Source: an uncultured Bacteroidota bacterium
GTDB lineage: Bacteria; Bacteroidota; Bacteroidia; Flavobacteriales; Flavobacteriaceae
Direction of reading: 5' to 3'
DNA: 54,518 bases
Assembly: GCA_902594485.1 (NCBI GenBank)
Contig: CACJMJ010000002.1
Coordinates: 1-54,518, forward strand
Below the pieces are notes generated by a model. It made no database searches, was not told the DNA's origin, and saw nothing but the letters and a program-made list of their open reading frames with translations. The translations under genes and the position numbers were made by a program. Below are positions 17,836 to 29,357 of this stretch, piece after piece (position 1 is the stretch's first letter; every line of letters starts with the position of its first letter).

Positions 17836-18968
17836 TAATTTGAGCTTTTTTTCAAAGTTACAATAGCTGTTTTTAATCTTCCTTCTCTTACAAAATTAAC
17901 TTCAACTTTATCACCAGGTCTTTTTGACGATAGGTATCCTGATAGATCAGAGAATCTATTGATTTTAAAACCATCAATCGATTTGATTATATCACCTCTA
18001 GTTAGACCAGCAGTATCAGCTCCAAACCCTTCTTCGATTTCATCAATATAGAAACCCTCAGTTTCATCTATATTTAATTGTCTGGAATATGAAGATTTTA
18101 AGGCTACACCTCTTACTCCTAAAAGTCCTTTTTGAACATCTCCATATTCTATAATATCTTCAAATATTTTTCTCACTGTGTTACTGGGAACAGCAAAAGA
18201 ATATCCAACATATCCTCCGGTCATTGATTGAATAAGTGTATTTATTCCAATTAATTCTCCTTGAATGTTAACTAAAGCACCACCACTATTTCCAAAATTG
18301 ACCGCAGCATCAGTTTGAATAAATGACTGATTCTTTTGATCATACTCATTTAGGTCTCTAGATTTAGAACTTACTATACCTGCTGTAACTGTTGAATTTA
18401 AATTATAAGGATTTCCAACTGCAAGAACCCATTCTCCGATTAAAGTAGAGTCTGAATCTCCAAAGAAAATATAATCAAGGTTAATATCAGATTTAATTTT
18501 AAGTACTGCTATATCTGTGACTTCATCGAATCCAATTATTTCTGCCTCATACTCTTTGTTGTCGTTTGTTGTCACGATTACTTCAGATGAATTTTCGATT
18601 ACGTGATAGTTAGTAATTATGTGACCATCAGGTGATATGATTACCCCTGAACCTGTGCCTACCTTTTTTTTAGAATCATCACCATAAAAAAATTGTAAAG
18701 CCCAGCTATCACTCTCTTCAACTATGCTTGTATTTTTTACGTGTACTACTGCATCAATTGTTTTACTTGCAGCAAAAGTTAAGTCTGGAAGTGTTGATTT
18801 GCCAAGATTTCTTTGTACCGTATTATTAATTGAGAATTCAGAGATAGAATCACTTATCAATTTAGTTTGATAATCAATTTTTTCCTCATCATTGATTGTT
18901 CTAAATAATAGCAAAGTGATAATAGAACATAGAGTAGAAATACCTAAAATTTTGAGATACAGCTTCAT
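17835..18968 (-). CDS. degP: Periplasmic trypsin-like serine protease, HtrA/DegP family
   Basis: 377 residues. An N-terminal signal anchor (about 4-23) is followed by a chymotrypsin-fold domain with the triad H122 (NYHVIE), D152 (TDIAVLK) and S228 (NFGNSGG). One PDZ domain (about 290-375, GADTAGLTRGDIIKSIDGF) follows, so it is the DegS-like one-PDZ form. It degrades or senses misfolded envelope proteins, or acts as a site-1 protease of a stress pathway; which one is not decided by sequence. It is first gene of the long minus-strand run; no TAnnTTTG box is seen in the 69 nt upstream. Confidence 0.93.
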   Translation of the reverse strand: MKLYLKILGISTLCSIITLLLFRTINDEEKIDYQTKLISDSISEFSINNTVQRNLGKSTLPDLTFAASKTIDAVVHVKNTSIVEESDSWALQFFYGDDSKKKVGTGSGVIISPDGHIITNYHVIENSSEVIVTTNDNKEYEAEIIGFDEVTDIAVLKIKSDINLDYIFFGDSDSTLIGEWVLAVGNPYNLNSTVTAGIVSSKSRDLNEYDQKNQSFIQTDAAVNFGNSGGALVNIQGELIGINTLIQSMTGGYVGYSFAVPSNTVRKIFEDIIEYGDVQKGLLGVRGVALKSSYSRQLNIDETEGFYIDEIEEGFGADTAGLTRGDIIKSIDGFKINRFSDLSGYLSSKRPGDKVEVNFVREGRLKTAIVTLKKSSN

Positions 18969-19037
18969 TTTTTTTAGTAAAAATAAGATATTAAATATTT
19001 AATAATTATATTTTAACTATTGTTTAACTAGAGAATA

Positions 19038-19541
19038 ATGAATTTAAAGCTTAGAGCCCTTGAACCTGATGATTTAGATATAGTGTATGAAACAGAAAAT
19101 GACGAATCTCTCTGGATTTATTCTAATAATTCATCTCCTTTTTCAAAGCATACTCTCAAAAAATTTATACAAAATTCACATTTAGATATTATTGAACATA
19201 AACAATTAAGACTAGTAATAAGTCATGAAAATAACGCTTTAGGTTTTATAGATCTTTTTGACTATGACTTTATAAATAGAAGAGTAGGGGTTGGAATTAT
19301 TATTTTTGAAAAACACCGAATGAAAGGCATAGCTTCAAAATCTCTGGAGTTAATTGAGGAATATTTAATTAAACACGTTCCAATTCATCAACTCTATGCA
19401 AATATTTCATCTAATAATAGTGAGAGTATATCTCTTTTTGAAAAAAAATCATACAAGAAAGTTGGCTTAAAAAAAGATTGGATATATTACAATAACATGT
19501 TCTGTGATGAACTGCTTTATCAAAAAATTATAAAAAAATGA
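19038..19541 (+). CDS. GNAT-family acetyltransferase (RimJ/SpeG-like)
   Basis: 167 residues. The N-terminus LKLRALEPDDLDIVYETEND and the acetyl-CoA loop KHRMKGIASKSLELI resemble the RimJ/RimL/SpeG branch of GNAT enzymes. The substrate is unknown. The stop overlaps the mltG start as ATGA, so the pair is translationally coupled. It is divergent from htrA. Confidence 0.88.
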   Translation: MNLKLRALEPDDLDIVYETENDESLWIYSNNSSPFSKHTLKKFIQNSHLDIIEHKQLRLVISHENNALGFIDLFDYDFINRRVGVGIIIFEKHRMKGIASKSLELIEEYLIKHVPIHQLYANISSNNSESISLFEKKSYKKVGLKKDWIYYNNMFCDELLYQKIIKK

Positions 19542-20566
19542 AGTATTTAAAAGTAATAATACCTGTTTCAATCCTTTCATTAGTATTCATTATTGACTAT
19601 TACAATAAGTTTTACAAGCCAAATACTTCTTTCGAAGATGAAAGTATTTTTCTATATGTAATGGAAGATGATAGTTTAGCTTTTAGAGATTCAATTTCCA
19701 AATATATCAAATCAGAAAAAACATTTTATAAAGCTGCTGAAAAGTTAGATTACCTTGAAAATCAAAAGACAGGAAGGTATAAAATATCGAAGGATATAGG
19801 GAATAATGATATTGTTAACTCATTGAAATTTAATAATACACCAGTTAATGTCATATTTAATAATCAGGAAAGAATTGAGAACCTGGCGGGAAGAGTATCA
19901 AAGCAAATATATGAGGATAGTGCTTCATTGGTTAGAGCATTCAAGGATAAAAATTTTTTAAGTTTAAATAGCTTTAATAATGATAATGTTCTATCGATGT
20001 TCATACCAAACTCCTATGAAGTGTATTGGAATGTCAAGCCAGAAGATTTTAGAGACAAAATGTTAACCGAATACAATAAATTTTGGAATCAGCAGAGGAC
20101 TAAAAAGGCAGAACAACTTGGATTGAGTAAACTTGAAGTTATTTCATTAGCATCTATTGTTCAAAAAGAAAGTATTAAAGTTGACGAACGACCAACTATA
20201 GCAGGAGTCTATATTAATAGATTAAAAAAAAGAATGAGGCTTCAGGCTGACCCAACTGTTATATATTCTATAAAGGACTATTATAAAAATTTTGATACGA
20301 TAATTAGGAGAGTCCTTTATCGTGATTTACGTTTAAATTCTCGATATAATACCTATAGAATTAATGGACTTCCTCCAGGTCCAATTGCTATGCCAGATAT
20401 TTCAGCTATTGATGCGGTTCTTGATTATGAGAAACATAATTATATTTTTTTTGTCGCAGATCCTTACAATAGAGGTTATCACCTTTTTGCAAGAAATTTA
20501 TCAGAGCACAACAGAAATAAAAGAGTATATACTAGATGGTTAAATAGTAGAGGAATCTATAGATAA
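19538..20566 (+). CDS. mltG: Endolytic murein transglycosylase MltG
   Basis: Inner-membrane lytic transglycosylase that cuts nascent glycan strands and is thought to end their elongation. One N-terminal membrane anchor (about 5-21) precedes the YceG-like domain. The catalytic Glu is E211 in ASIVQKES, followed by RPTIAGVYINRL and LQADPTVIY, and the C-terminal INGLPPGPIAMP block is intact. 342 residues is the normal length. Its stop lies one base from the convergent dnaA stop. Confidence 0.96.
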   Translation: MKYLKVIIPVSILSLVFIIDYYNKFYKPNTSFEDESIFLYVMEDDSLAFRDSISKYIKSEKTFYKAAEKLDYLENQKTGRYKISKDIGNNDIVNSLKFNNTPVNVIFNNQERIENLAGRVSKQIYEDSASLVRAFKDKNFLSLNSFNNDNVLSMFIPNSYEVYWNVKPEDFRDKMLTEYNKFWNQQRTKKAEQLGLSKLEVISLASIVQKESIKVDERPTIAGVYINRLKKRMRLQADPTVIYSIKDYYKNFDTIIRRVLYRDLRLNSRYNTYRINGLPPGPIAMPDISAIDAVLDYEKHNYIFFVADPYNRGYHLFARNLSEHNRNKRVYTRWLNSRGIYR

Positions 20567-20567
20567 A

Positions 20568-21995
20568 CTAATTAGAAAGCTTCTGATTTAAATCTTCAAC
20601 ATATTTTCTAAACTGTTTGTCAGTGAAGCTAAGGTTATCAACTGTTTTACAGGCATGAAGTACTGTAGCATGATCTCTCCTGCCAATTTGTGAGCCTATG
20701 CTAGCCAGAGATGCTTTTGTGAATTTTTTTGCAAAATACATTGCAATTTGCCTAGCTTGAACAATATGCCTTTTTCTTGTCTTAGATTGAAGTGTCTGAA
20801 TATCCATTTGGAAGTAATCAGAGACAACTTTTTGGATATAGTCAATGGATACTTCTCTTCTGTTATTTTTAACAAATTTATTGATTACTTCTTTTGCTAA
20901 TTCAACAGTAATTTCAGCTTTATTAAATGAAGACTGGGCAATCAATGAAATAATTGCACCCTCAAGCTCTCTTACATTTGAGTTGATGTTTTTTGCAACA
21001 AATTCAATAACATCGTCTTGAATTTCAACACCATCTCTATAAAGTTTGTTTTTTAGAATAGAAACTCTAGTTTCATAGTTTGGATTTTGTAATTCTGCTG
21101 AGAGTCCCCACTTAAATCTAGATAAAAGTCTTTGCTCAATATCTTGCATATCAATAGGAGCTTTATCAGAAGTTAGAATAACTTGCTTTCCATTTTGATG
21201 AAGATGATTAAATATATGGAAGAAGACATCTTGTGTACCGGATTTTCCTGATAAAAATTGAACATCGTCAACAATTAAGATATCAATAACTTGATAAAAA
21301 TGAATAAAATCATTTCTAGTGTTCTTCTTCACTGAATCAACATATTGTTGAGTAAATTTTTCAGCAGAAATATATAATACGGTTTTATCTGGATATTTTT
21401 GTTTAACATCTACTCCGATTGCATGAGCAAGGTGAGTCTTACCTAAACCTACACCACCATAAATTAATAATGGATTAAATGATGTTCCACCTGGTTTATT
21501 TGATACTGCGATGCCTGCTGATCTAGCTAGTCTGTTTGAATCACCTTCTAAAAAGTTTTCAAAAGTATAATTTGGGTTAAGTTGTGATTCAATTTGTAAA
21601 TTTCTAATTCCTGGTATTACAAAAGGATTCTTAAGTTCTGAAGCAAATGAACTAAATGGAGATTCAATTGACTGAGACTTTATACTACTGCTGGATGAAC
21701 TTGGTATTTTTTCAGTAAATGGCATTTTATTGCCAAAAGTATTTTCCATCTTGATAATGTAAACAAGTCTTGCTTCAGACCCTAACTCTTTTGTAAGAGC
21801 TAAACGTAAAATTTTTACATAATGCTCTTCTAGCCACTCGTAGAAAAATTTACTTGGAACCTGTATGCTTAGAACATCATCAGTAAGCTTAACAGGAATA
21901 ATAGGTTCAAACCATGTTTTATATGCCTGAGGCTGGATATTATCCTTGATAAAGGATAAACAATTGTTCCATACTACAGAAGGTGTTTGACTCAT
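20568..21995 (-). CDS. dnaA: Chromosomal replication initiator DnaA
   Basis: 475 residues in four parts: domain I (about 1-85), a Ser-rich linker (about 95-120), the AAA+ domain with Walker A GGVGLGKTH (180-188) and DVQFLSG, and the C-terminal DNA-binding domain with GRRDHATVLHACK. It opens oriC. dnaN is not adjacent; the neighbours are mltG and a thioesterase. No TTATCCACA-type boxes are visible in the 184-nt upstream gap, so autoregulation and origin location cannot be supported from here. Confidence 0.98.
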   Translation of the reverse strand: MSQTPSVVWNNCLSFIKDNIQPQAYKTWFEPIIPVKLTDDVLSIQVPSKFFYEWLEEHYVKILRLALTKELGSEARLVYIIKMENTFGNKMPFTEKIPSSSSSSIKSQSIESPFSSFASELKNPFVIPGIRNLQIESQLNPNYTFENFLEGDSNRLARSAGIAVSNKPGGTSFNPLLIYGGVGLGKTHLAHAIGVDVKQKYPDKTVLYISAEKFTQQYVDSVKKNTRNDFIHFYQVIDILIVDDVQFLSGKSGTQDVFFHIFNHLHQNGKQVILTSDKAPIDMQDIEQRLLSRFKWGLSAELQNPNYETRVSILKNKLYRDGVEIQDDVIEFVAKNINSNVRELEGAIISLIAQSSFNKAEITVELAKEVINKFVKNNRREVSIDYIQKVVSDYFQMDIQTLQSKTRKRHIVQARQIAMYFAKKFTKASLASIGSQIGRRDHATVLHACKTVDNLSFTDKQFRKYVEDLNQKLSN

Positions 21996-22179
21996 TTTTT
22001 CTTGGCTAGATATTAATTGAATATATTTATGATATAATGTTTTAGGTTGATTACAAATATTAGTTAAAAAAAATCAAAAAAAAATAAAGATTACTATTGA
22101 TTATTAATTTTTTTTTATTTAAAATCACTCTAGATAAATTTGTAGGAAAAAATCTAAATTCCTTCATAAATCAAACAAA
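21996..22179. other. AT-rich divergent gap between dnaA and the thioesterase gene
   Basis: 184 nt made mostly of A and T runs. I found no DnaA box, no tandem iterons and no convincing small gene. The only recognisable site is the -7 box at 22135 for the plus-strand gene. Confidence 0.5.
22135..22142 (+). promoter_or_regulatory. -7 box for the YbgC-like thioesterase gene
   Basis: TAAATTTG is a perfect TAnnTTTG, 37 nt before the ATG at 22180. No TTG stands at a suitable -33 distance. Confidence 0.45.
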
Positions 22180-22572
22180 ATGAATTACACAACCGATAAA
22201 ATTAAAGTTAGATATCATGAAACTGATCAAATGGGTATTGTTCATCACAGCAATTATTTAAAATTTTTTGAATTAGCAAGAATTGAGTGGCTTGAAAAAC
22301 TAAAAATGCCATATCAGGATATCGAGAGAAATAAAATTATACTTCCAGTAGTTAATTGTGAATTAAAGTTCCTAAAACCACTTGCTTTTGGAGATTCTTT
22401 TATAGTTGAAGTTCATTGTTCCAAAAAACCTACATCATCAATTGAATTTTCATATGAAATTTTTAATAGTAAAGGAGAAAAAACAACAGAGGGAAGAACA
22501 TTACTTGCTTTTTTAAATTCTGACACTATGAAACCTGTAAGATGTCCAAAAATTATAAGTAACTTATTTTAA
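22180..22572 (+). CDS. Acyl-CoA thioesterase, YbgC/4HBT family
   Basis: 130-residue hotdog protein. The block YHETDQMGIVHHSNYLKFFE is the 4-hydroxybenzoyl-CoA-thioesterase/YbgC active-site region with the catalytic Asp in TDQMG. It probably hydrolyses short or medium acyl-CoA or acyl-ACP. It is divergent from dnaA and ends 5 nt from the convergent ribD stop. Confidence 0.92.
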   Translation: MNYTTDKIKVRYHETDQMGIVHHSNYLKFFELARIEWLEKLKMPYQDIERNKIILPVVNCELKFLKPLAFGDSFIVEVHCSKKPTSSIEFSYEIFNSKGEKTTEGRTLLAFLNSDTMKPVRCPKIISNLF

Positions 22573-22577
22573 TCTAT

Positions 22578-23606
22578 CTACCTATTAATCTCATATAGAA
22601 TATCATCTCCTATATCACTTTTTAAAAATTTTGAAAAGTCTACATTAGGACTTTTAATCCCATCTTTAATATTTTTATTTGATTTAAATACTCTAATTGA
22701 ATCCCATGAATCATTATTAAGAAAATGATTTATTGTTTTTGTTCCACCTTCAATCAATACTGATTGAATTTTCATATCATAAAGTGACTTTATAATTAAT
22801 TGAATATTCTCAAAATTTGAAGATTTTGTATAATTAGGGATAAGATTGTTTTCTTTCTTAGATAATATTATTGTTTTAGAAACCTCTGATAAAACTTTGG
22901 AATCAAGTGGAATTCTAGAATTTGGATCTAATACAAACCTAATTGGATTCTTTCCATCAACAAATCTGGTAGTTAGTAATGGATCATCATCAATTATAGT
23001 TTGTACTCCTACCAAAATTGAATGTTCTTCACTTCGCCATTTGTGAGTTAGTTTTTTTGACTTTTCTCCCGAAATCCAATTGACTTTTCTTAGCGACTGA
23101 TTAGTTTTTAGAGGGCTAATAAAACCATCCTTAGACTCAGCCCACTTTAAAATTATATAAGGTCTTTTATGTTTGTGATATTTAAAAAATCTTTTATTAA
23201 GATTAGAACATTCTACTTCCATTACTCCTACAACTACATCACATCCATTTGACTTAAGTTTATCTATTCCACTCCCATCAACTAATCTATTGGGGTCTTT
23301 AGAGCCAATAACTATTCTTTTAATATTGTTATTTATTATTGCTTCTGTACATGGTGGAGTCTTACCATGATGATTACATGGTTCAAGATTAACATATAAA
23401 GTTGATTCTTTTAATAATTCTTTATTGCCAACACTGTTTATGGCATTTACTTCTGCATGACTTTCTCCATATTTCGCATGATAACCTTCTCCGATTATTT
23501 TATTATTATGGACTATTACAGAGCCAACTAATGGGTTAGGATAGGTGTATCCTATACCTTTTGATGCAAGGTCTATGCATCTCTTCATGAATTTAATATC
23601 ATCCAC
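22578..23606 (-). CDS. ribD: Bifunctional riboflavin deaminase/reductase RibD
   Basis: Second and third steps of riboflavin synthesis: deamination of the pyrimidine, then NADPH-dependent ribose reduction. 342 residues. The N-terminal deaminase has the zinc site HAE (H50, E52) and PCNHHGKTPPC (C77, C86). The C-terminal reductase begins near IILKWAESKDGFISP. The start is GTG at 23606; the first in-frame ATG (23588) would cut six residues off a segment that the family usually has. No other rib genes are adjacent. Confidence 0.95.
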   Translation of the reverse strand: MDDIKFMKRCIDLASKGIGYTYPNPLVGSVIVHNNKIIGEGYHAKYGESHAEVNAINSVGNKELLKESTLYVNLEPCNHHGKTPPCTEAIINNNIKRIVIGSKDPNRLVDGSGIDKLKSNGCDVVVGVMEVECSNLNKRFFKYHKHKRPYIILKWAESKDGFISPLKTNQSLRKVNWISGEKSKKLTHKWRSEEHSILVGVQTIIDDDPLLTTRFVDGKNPIRFVLDPNSRIPLDSKVLSEVSKTIILSKKENNLIPNYTKSSNFENIQLIIKSLYDMKIQSVLIEGGTKTINHFLNNDSWDSIRVFKSNKNIKDGIKSPNVDFSKFLKSDIGDDILYEINR

Positions 23607-23657
23607 TTAACTATGTAATAAAATTAGAATTGTAAATTTAAGTCAAAAAGCTCAACT

Positions 23658-24133
23658 ATGCTTATTAGACCAATAAATGAATCTGATAACAAACAATTAG
23701 CAATTATATTGAGGGAAGTTCTAATTGAGATGAATATACCTAAAATTGGTTCTGCTTATGAAGATCCTGAGATTGACAACATGTATGACTCCTATAATTC
23801 AAATAGATCAAGATATTTTGTAGTTAGAGAAAATGATGAAATATTAGGAGGTGCAGGTATTAATCCTCTAAAGGATGGTGACCCTGATATCTGTGAGCTT
23901 CAAAAAATGTATTTTCATAAATCTTTAAGAGGTAGGGGGATTGGTGATAAGATGATTGAGCTCTGTTTAGATTTTGCGATTAAATCTAATTTTAAAAAAT
24001 GCTACATAGAGACTATGCCAAACATGATTAAAGCACAAAAATTATATTTAAAGAAAGGATTCAAATATATAGATGAACCGCTAGGCAATACTGGTCACAA
24101 CGCATGTCCTGTATGGATGATAAAAACCTTAGT

Positions 24134-24137
<4 letters not shown>
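23658..24137 (+). CDS. GNAT-family N-acetyltransferase
   Basis: 159 residues with the GNAT core: CELQKMYFHKSLRGRGIG contains beta4 and the acetyl-CoA loop, followed by CYIETMPNMIKAQKLYLKKG. The ATGA overlap with prmC suggests a coupled pair. Its substrate is unknown; a link to ribosome or release-factor modification is only suggested by position. Confidence 0.9.
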
Positions 24138-26985
<2,848 letters not shown>

Positions 26986-27004
26986 CCAAAATACTTTATT
27001 CTAA

Positions 27005-27787
27005 ATGTTTAGATCTTATCTATTAATATTTATTTCATTTTTGGTTATTTCTTGTAATGATTATCAAAAATTATTGAATAGCCCAGAAAATGAAGTGGAT
27101 AAATATACTGCAGCAGAGGAATACTATGAAAACGGAGAATTTAGAAGAGCAAATGCTCTTATTGAACAAATTATTCCTAGCTACAGAGGTAAGCCGCAAG
27201 GTGAGAGACTGGTTTTCTTCTTTGCTAACTCATTTTTTGAAACAAGATCATACTACTCAGCAGCAATTCAATTTGAAAATTTTATAAAATCATATCCTAA
27301 TAGTCAAAGAATTCAAGAGGCTTATTTCATGGAAGCAAAATCGTATTCTATGTTATCTCCTTTGTATACTTTAGACCAAGAAGACACATTCACAGGTATT
27401 GATAAGCTTCAAGTTTTTATAAACCGATTTCCTAATAGTGAATATGTCGTTGAAGCATTAGAGTTAATGGAACAATTACAAAATAAGATTGAAAAAAAAG
27501 CGTTTGAAGTATCAAAGCAATATTATACTATTAGAGATTACAGCTCTGCTATAAAATCCCTAGATAATTTTATTGCAGATAACCCAGGAACAATTTTTAG
27601 AGAGGAAGCGCTTTATTATAGGTGGTTATCACAATATGAAATAGCAGTAAATTCGATTGAATCAAGAATTAATGAAAGAGTAACAGAGCTTGAAAGATCA
27701 CTTGAAAACTTTTTAAGATATTATCCAGATACTATCTTTATTGATGATTTATCTGAAAAAATTAATAATGCAAAACAACTTTTATAA
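27005..27787 (+). CDS. bamD: Outer-membrane assembly lipoprotein BamD
   Basis: TPR lipoprotein of the BAM complex that inserts beta-barrel proteins. 260 residues with a signal peptide and lipobox LVISC (Cys17). TPR-like helical repeats follow (YYENGEFRRANALIEQI, YYSAAIQFENFIKSYPNS, YYTIRDYSSAIKSLDNFI). It is followed 8 nt later by the omega-like gene. Confidence 0.93.
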   Translation: MFRSYLLIFISFLVISCNDYQKLLNSPENEVDKYTAAEEYYENGEFRRANALIEQIIPSYRGKPQGERLVFFFANSFFETRSYYSAAIQFENFIKSYPNSQRIQEAYFMEAKSYSMLSPLYTLDQEDTFTGIDKLQVFINRFPNSEYVVEALELMEQLQNKIEKKAFEVSKQYYTIRDYSSAIKSLDNFIADNPGTIFREEALYYRWLSQYEIAVNSIESRINERVTELERSLENFLRYYPDTIFIDDLSEKINNAKQLL

Positions 27788-27795
27788 ATAAACCT

Positions 27796-28128
27796 ATGAA
27801 TAAATATAGAAACACTAACGCAGCAAATACAACAAAGACATACAATAAGCATGAAATTGAAGACCCTACAAATAACATTTATGAGGCTATTTCTATAATT
27901 GCTAAGAGATCAAGCCAAATTAATTCTGAAATAAAGAAAGAACTTCATGATAAATTAGATGAGTTTGCTACACATAATGATAGTCTTGAGGAAATATTTG
28001 AAAATAAAGAGCAAATAGAAGTCTCTAGATTTTATGAGAAACTTCCTAAACCATATGCAATTGCTGTGCAGGAGTGGTTAGATAATAAAATTTACTTTAG
28101 AGATACTGAATCCGAAGCTGAGCAATAA
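27796..28128 (+). CDS. rpoZ: RNA polymerase omega-like subunit (Bacteroidetes form)
   Basis: 110 residues. The core IYEAISIIAKRSSQINSEIK matches the Bacteroidetes omega/Rpb6-type subunit, which helps assemble beta'. The acidic C-terminal half (YNDSLEEIFENKEQIEVS-like region) is also typical of this lineage. It lies between bamD and coaBC, as is usual in Flavobacteriia. Confidence 0.88.
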   Translation: MNKYRNTNAANTTKTYNKHEIEDPTNNIYEAISIIAKRSSQINSEIKKELHDKLDEFATHNDSLEEIFENKEQIEVSRFYEKLPKPYAIAVQEWLDNKIYFRDTESEAEQ

Positions 28129-28139
28129 ACATTTAAAAT

Positions 28140-29357
28140 ATGAGTGTTTTAGCTCAGAAAAATATTCTAATAGGAGTTTCAGGTGGAATAGCTGCTTACA
28201 AAATTCCATTATTGATTAGACAGCTTGTTAAGCTTAAATCTAATGTAAAAGTTGTTATGACTCCTTCATCCAAAGAGTTTGTTACACCTCTGACTCTATC
28301 CACAGTTTCAAAAAATGATGTTTTTTCTGAATTTACAACTGAAAAAAATAATAACCCAACTTGGAATAATCATGTAGAACTTGCTGAGTGGGCTGATATT
28401 TTTATTATTGCGCCAGCAACATCCAATACAATCTCTTCAATGGCTAGTGCTCGATGTGACAACCTACTGTTAGCATGCTATTTGTCTTCTAAATGTCCTG
28501 TTTTTGTAGCCCCTGCAATGGACCTGGAAATGTATAAAAACACTCTCAATCAAACAAATATTAAAAAATTAGTATCGAATAATACTAACGTTTTACCTGT
28601 AGGTTCTGGCTCTTTAGCAAGTGGGCTGGAAGGGGAAGGTAGGATGCTAGAACCAAATGAGATAATTGATTATGTTGAAAATAAATTTAAAAAGTCTCTA
28701 CCATTAAATTCTTTAAATCTTTTAATAACAGCAGGACCTACTCATGAAAAAATTGACCCAGTTAGGTATATTGGAAATAGCTCGTCAGGTAAAATGGGGT
28801 ATTCATTGGCGAAAATTGCAAGTGAACTGGGAGCAAATGTAAAACTTTTATTAGGTCCAACTAATCTCTCAATGGATCTTTCCAACATTGAATGTATAAG
28901 AGTTAAAGACTCTGATGAAATGTATGCTCAGACAATAAAATATTTTAAAGAATCCGATATTGTAATTTTTTCTGCTGCTATATCAGATTTCAAGCCTAAA
29001 AAAATTAACAGTAGTAAAATAAAGAAAGAGTCTGGGTTAGACTCTATAGAGCTTCAGCCAACACATGATATTCTTAAAGAACTAGGGAAAATTAAAACAT
29101 CACAATTTTTAGTTGGTTTTGCTTTGGAGACAGATAATGTAATTGAAAATGCCAAAAGTAAATTAAAGTCTAAGAACCTTGATGCAATAGTAGTTAATAA
29201 AATTGGAGATTTTAACCCGATTTCAAGTGACTATAATCAAATTGATTTTATAAATTCGAATTTAGAGATAACATCCTTTGAGAAAAAGTTAAAGATTGAT
29301 GTTTCAAATGATATTATAAATCAAATTATTGAGAATGTTAACAAAACTAAAAATTAA
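28140..29357 (+). CDS. coaBC: Bifunctional phosphopantothenoylcysteine decarboxylase/synthase
   Basis: Two consecutive steps from 4'-phosphopantothenate to 4'-phosphopantetheine. 405 residues: the N-terminal CoaC flavoprotein with GVSGGIAAYKIP, a catalytic His in WNNHVELAEWAD and PAMDLEMYKN; then CoaB with ITAGPTHEKIDPVRYIGNSS. It sits 11 nt after rpoZ and overlaps recN by 23 nt. Confidence 0.96.
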   Translation: MSVLAQKNILIGVSGGIAAYKIPLLIRQLVKLKSNVKVVMTPSSKEFVTPLTLSTVSKNDVFSEFTTEKNNNPTWNNHVELAEWADIFIIAPATSNTISSMASARCDNLLLACYLSSKCPVFVAPAMDLEMYKNTLNQTNIKKLVSNNTNVLPVGSGSLASGLEGEGRMLEPNEIIDYVENKFKKSLPLNSLNLLITAGPTHEKIDPVRYIGNSSSGKMGYSLAKIASELGANVKLLLGPTNLSMDLSNIECIRVKDSDEMYAQTIKYFKESDIVIFSAAISDFKPKKINSSKIKKESGLDSIELQPTHDILKELGKIKTSQFLVGFALETDNVIENAKSKLKSKNLDAIVVNKIGDFNPISSDYNQIDFINSNLEITSFEKKLKIDVSNDIINQIIENVNKTKN

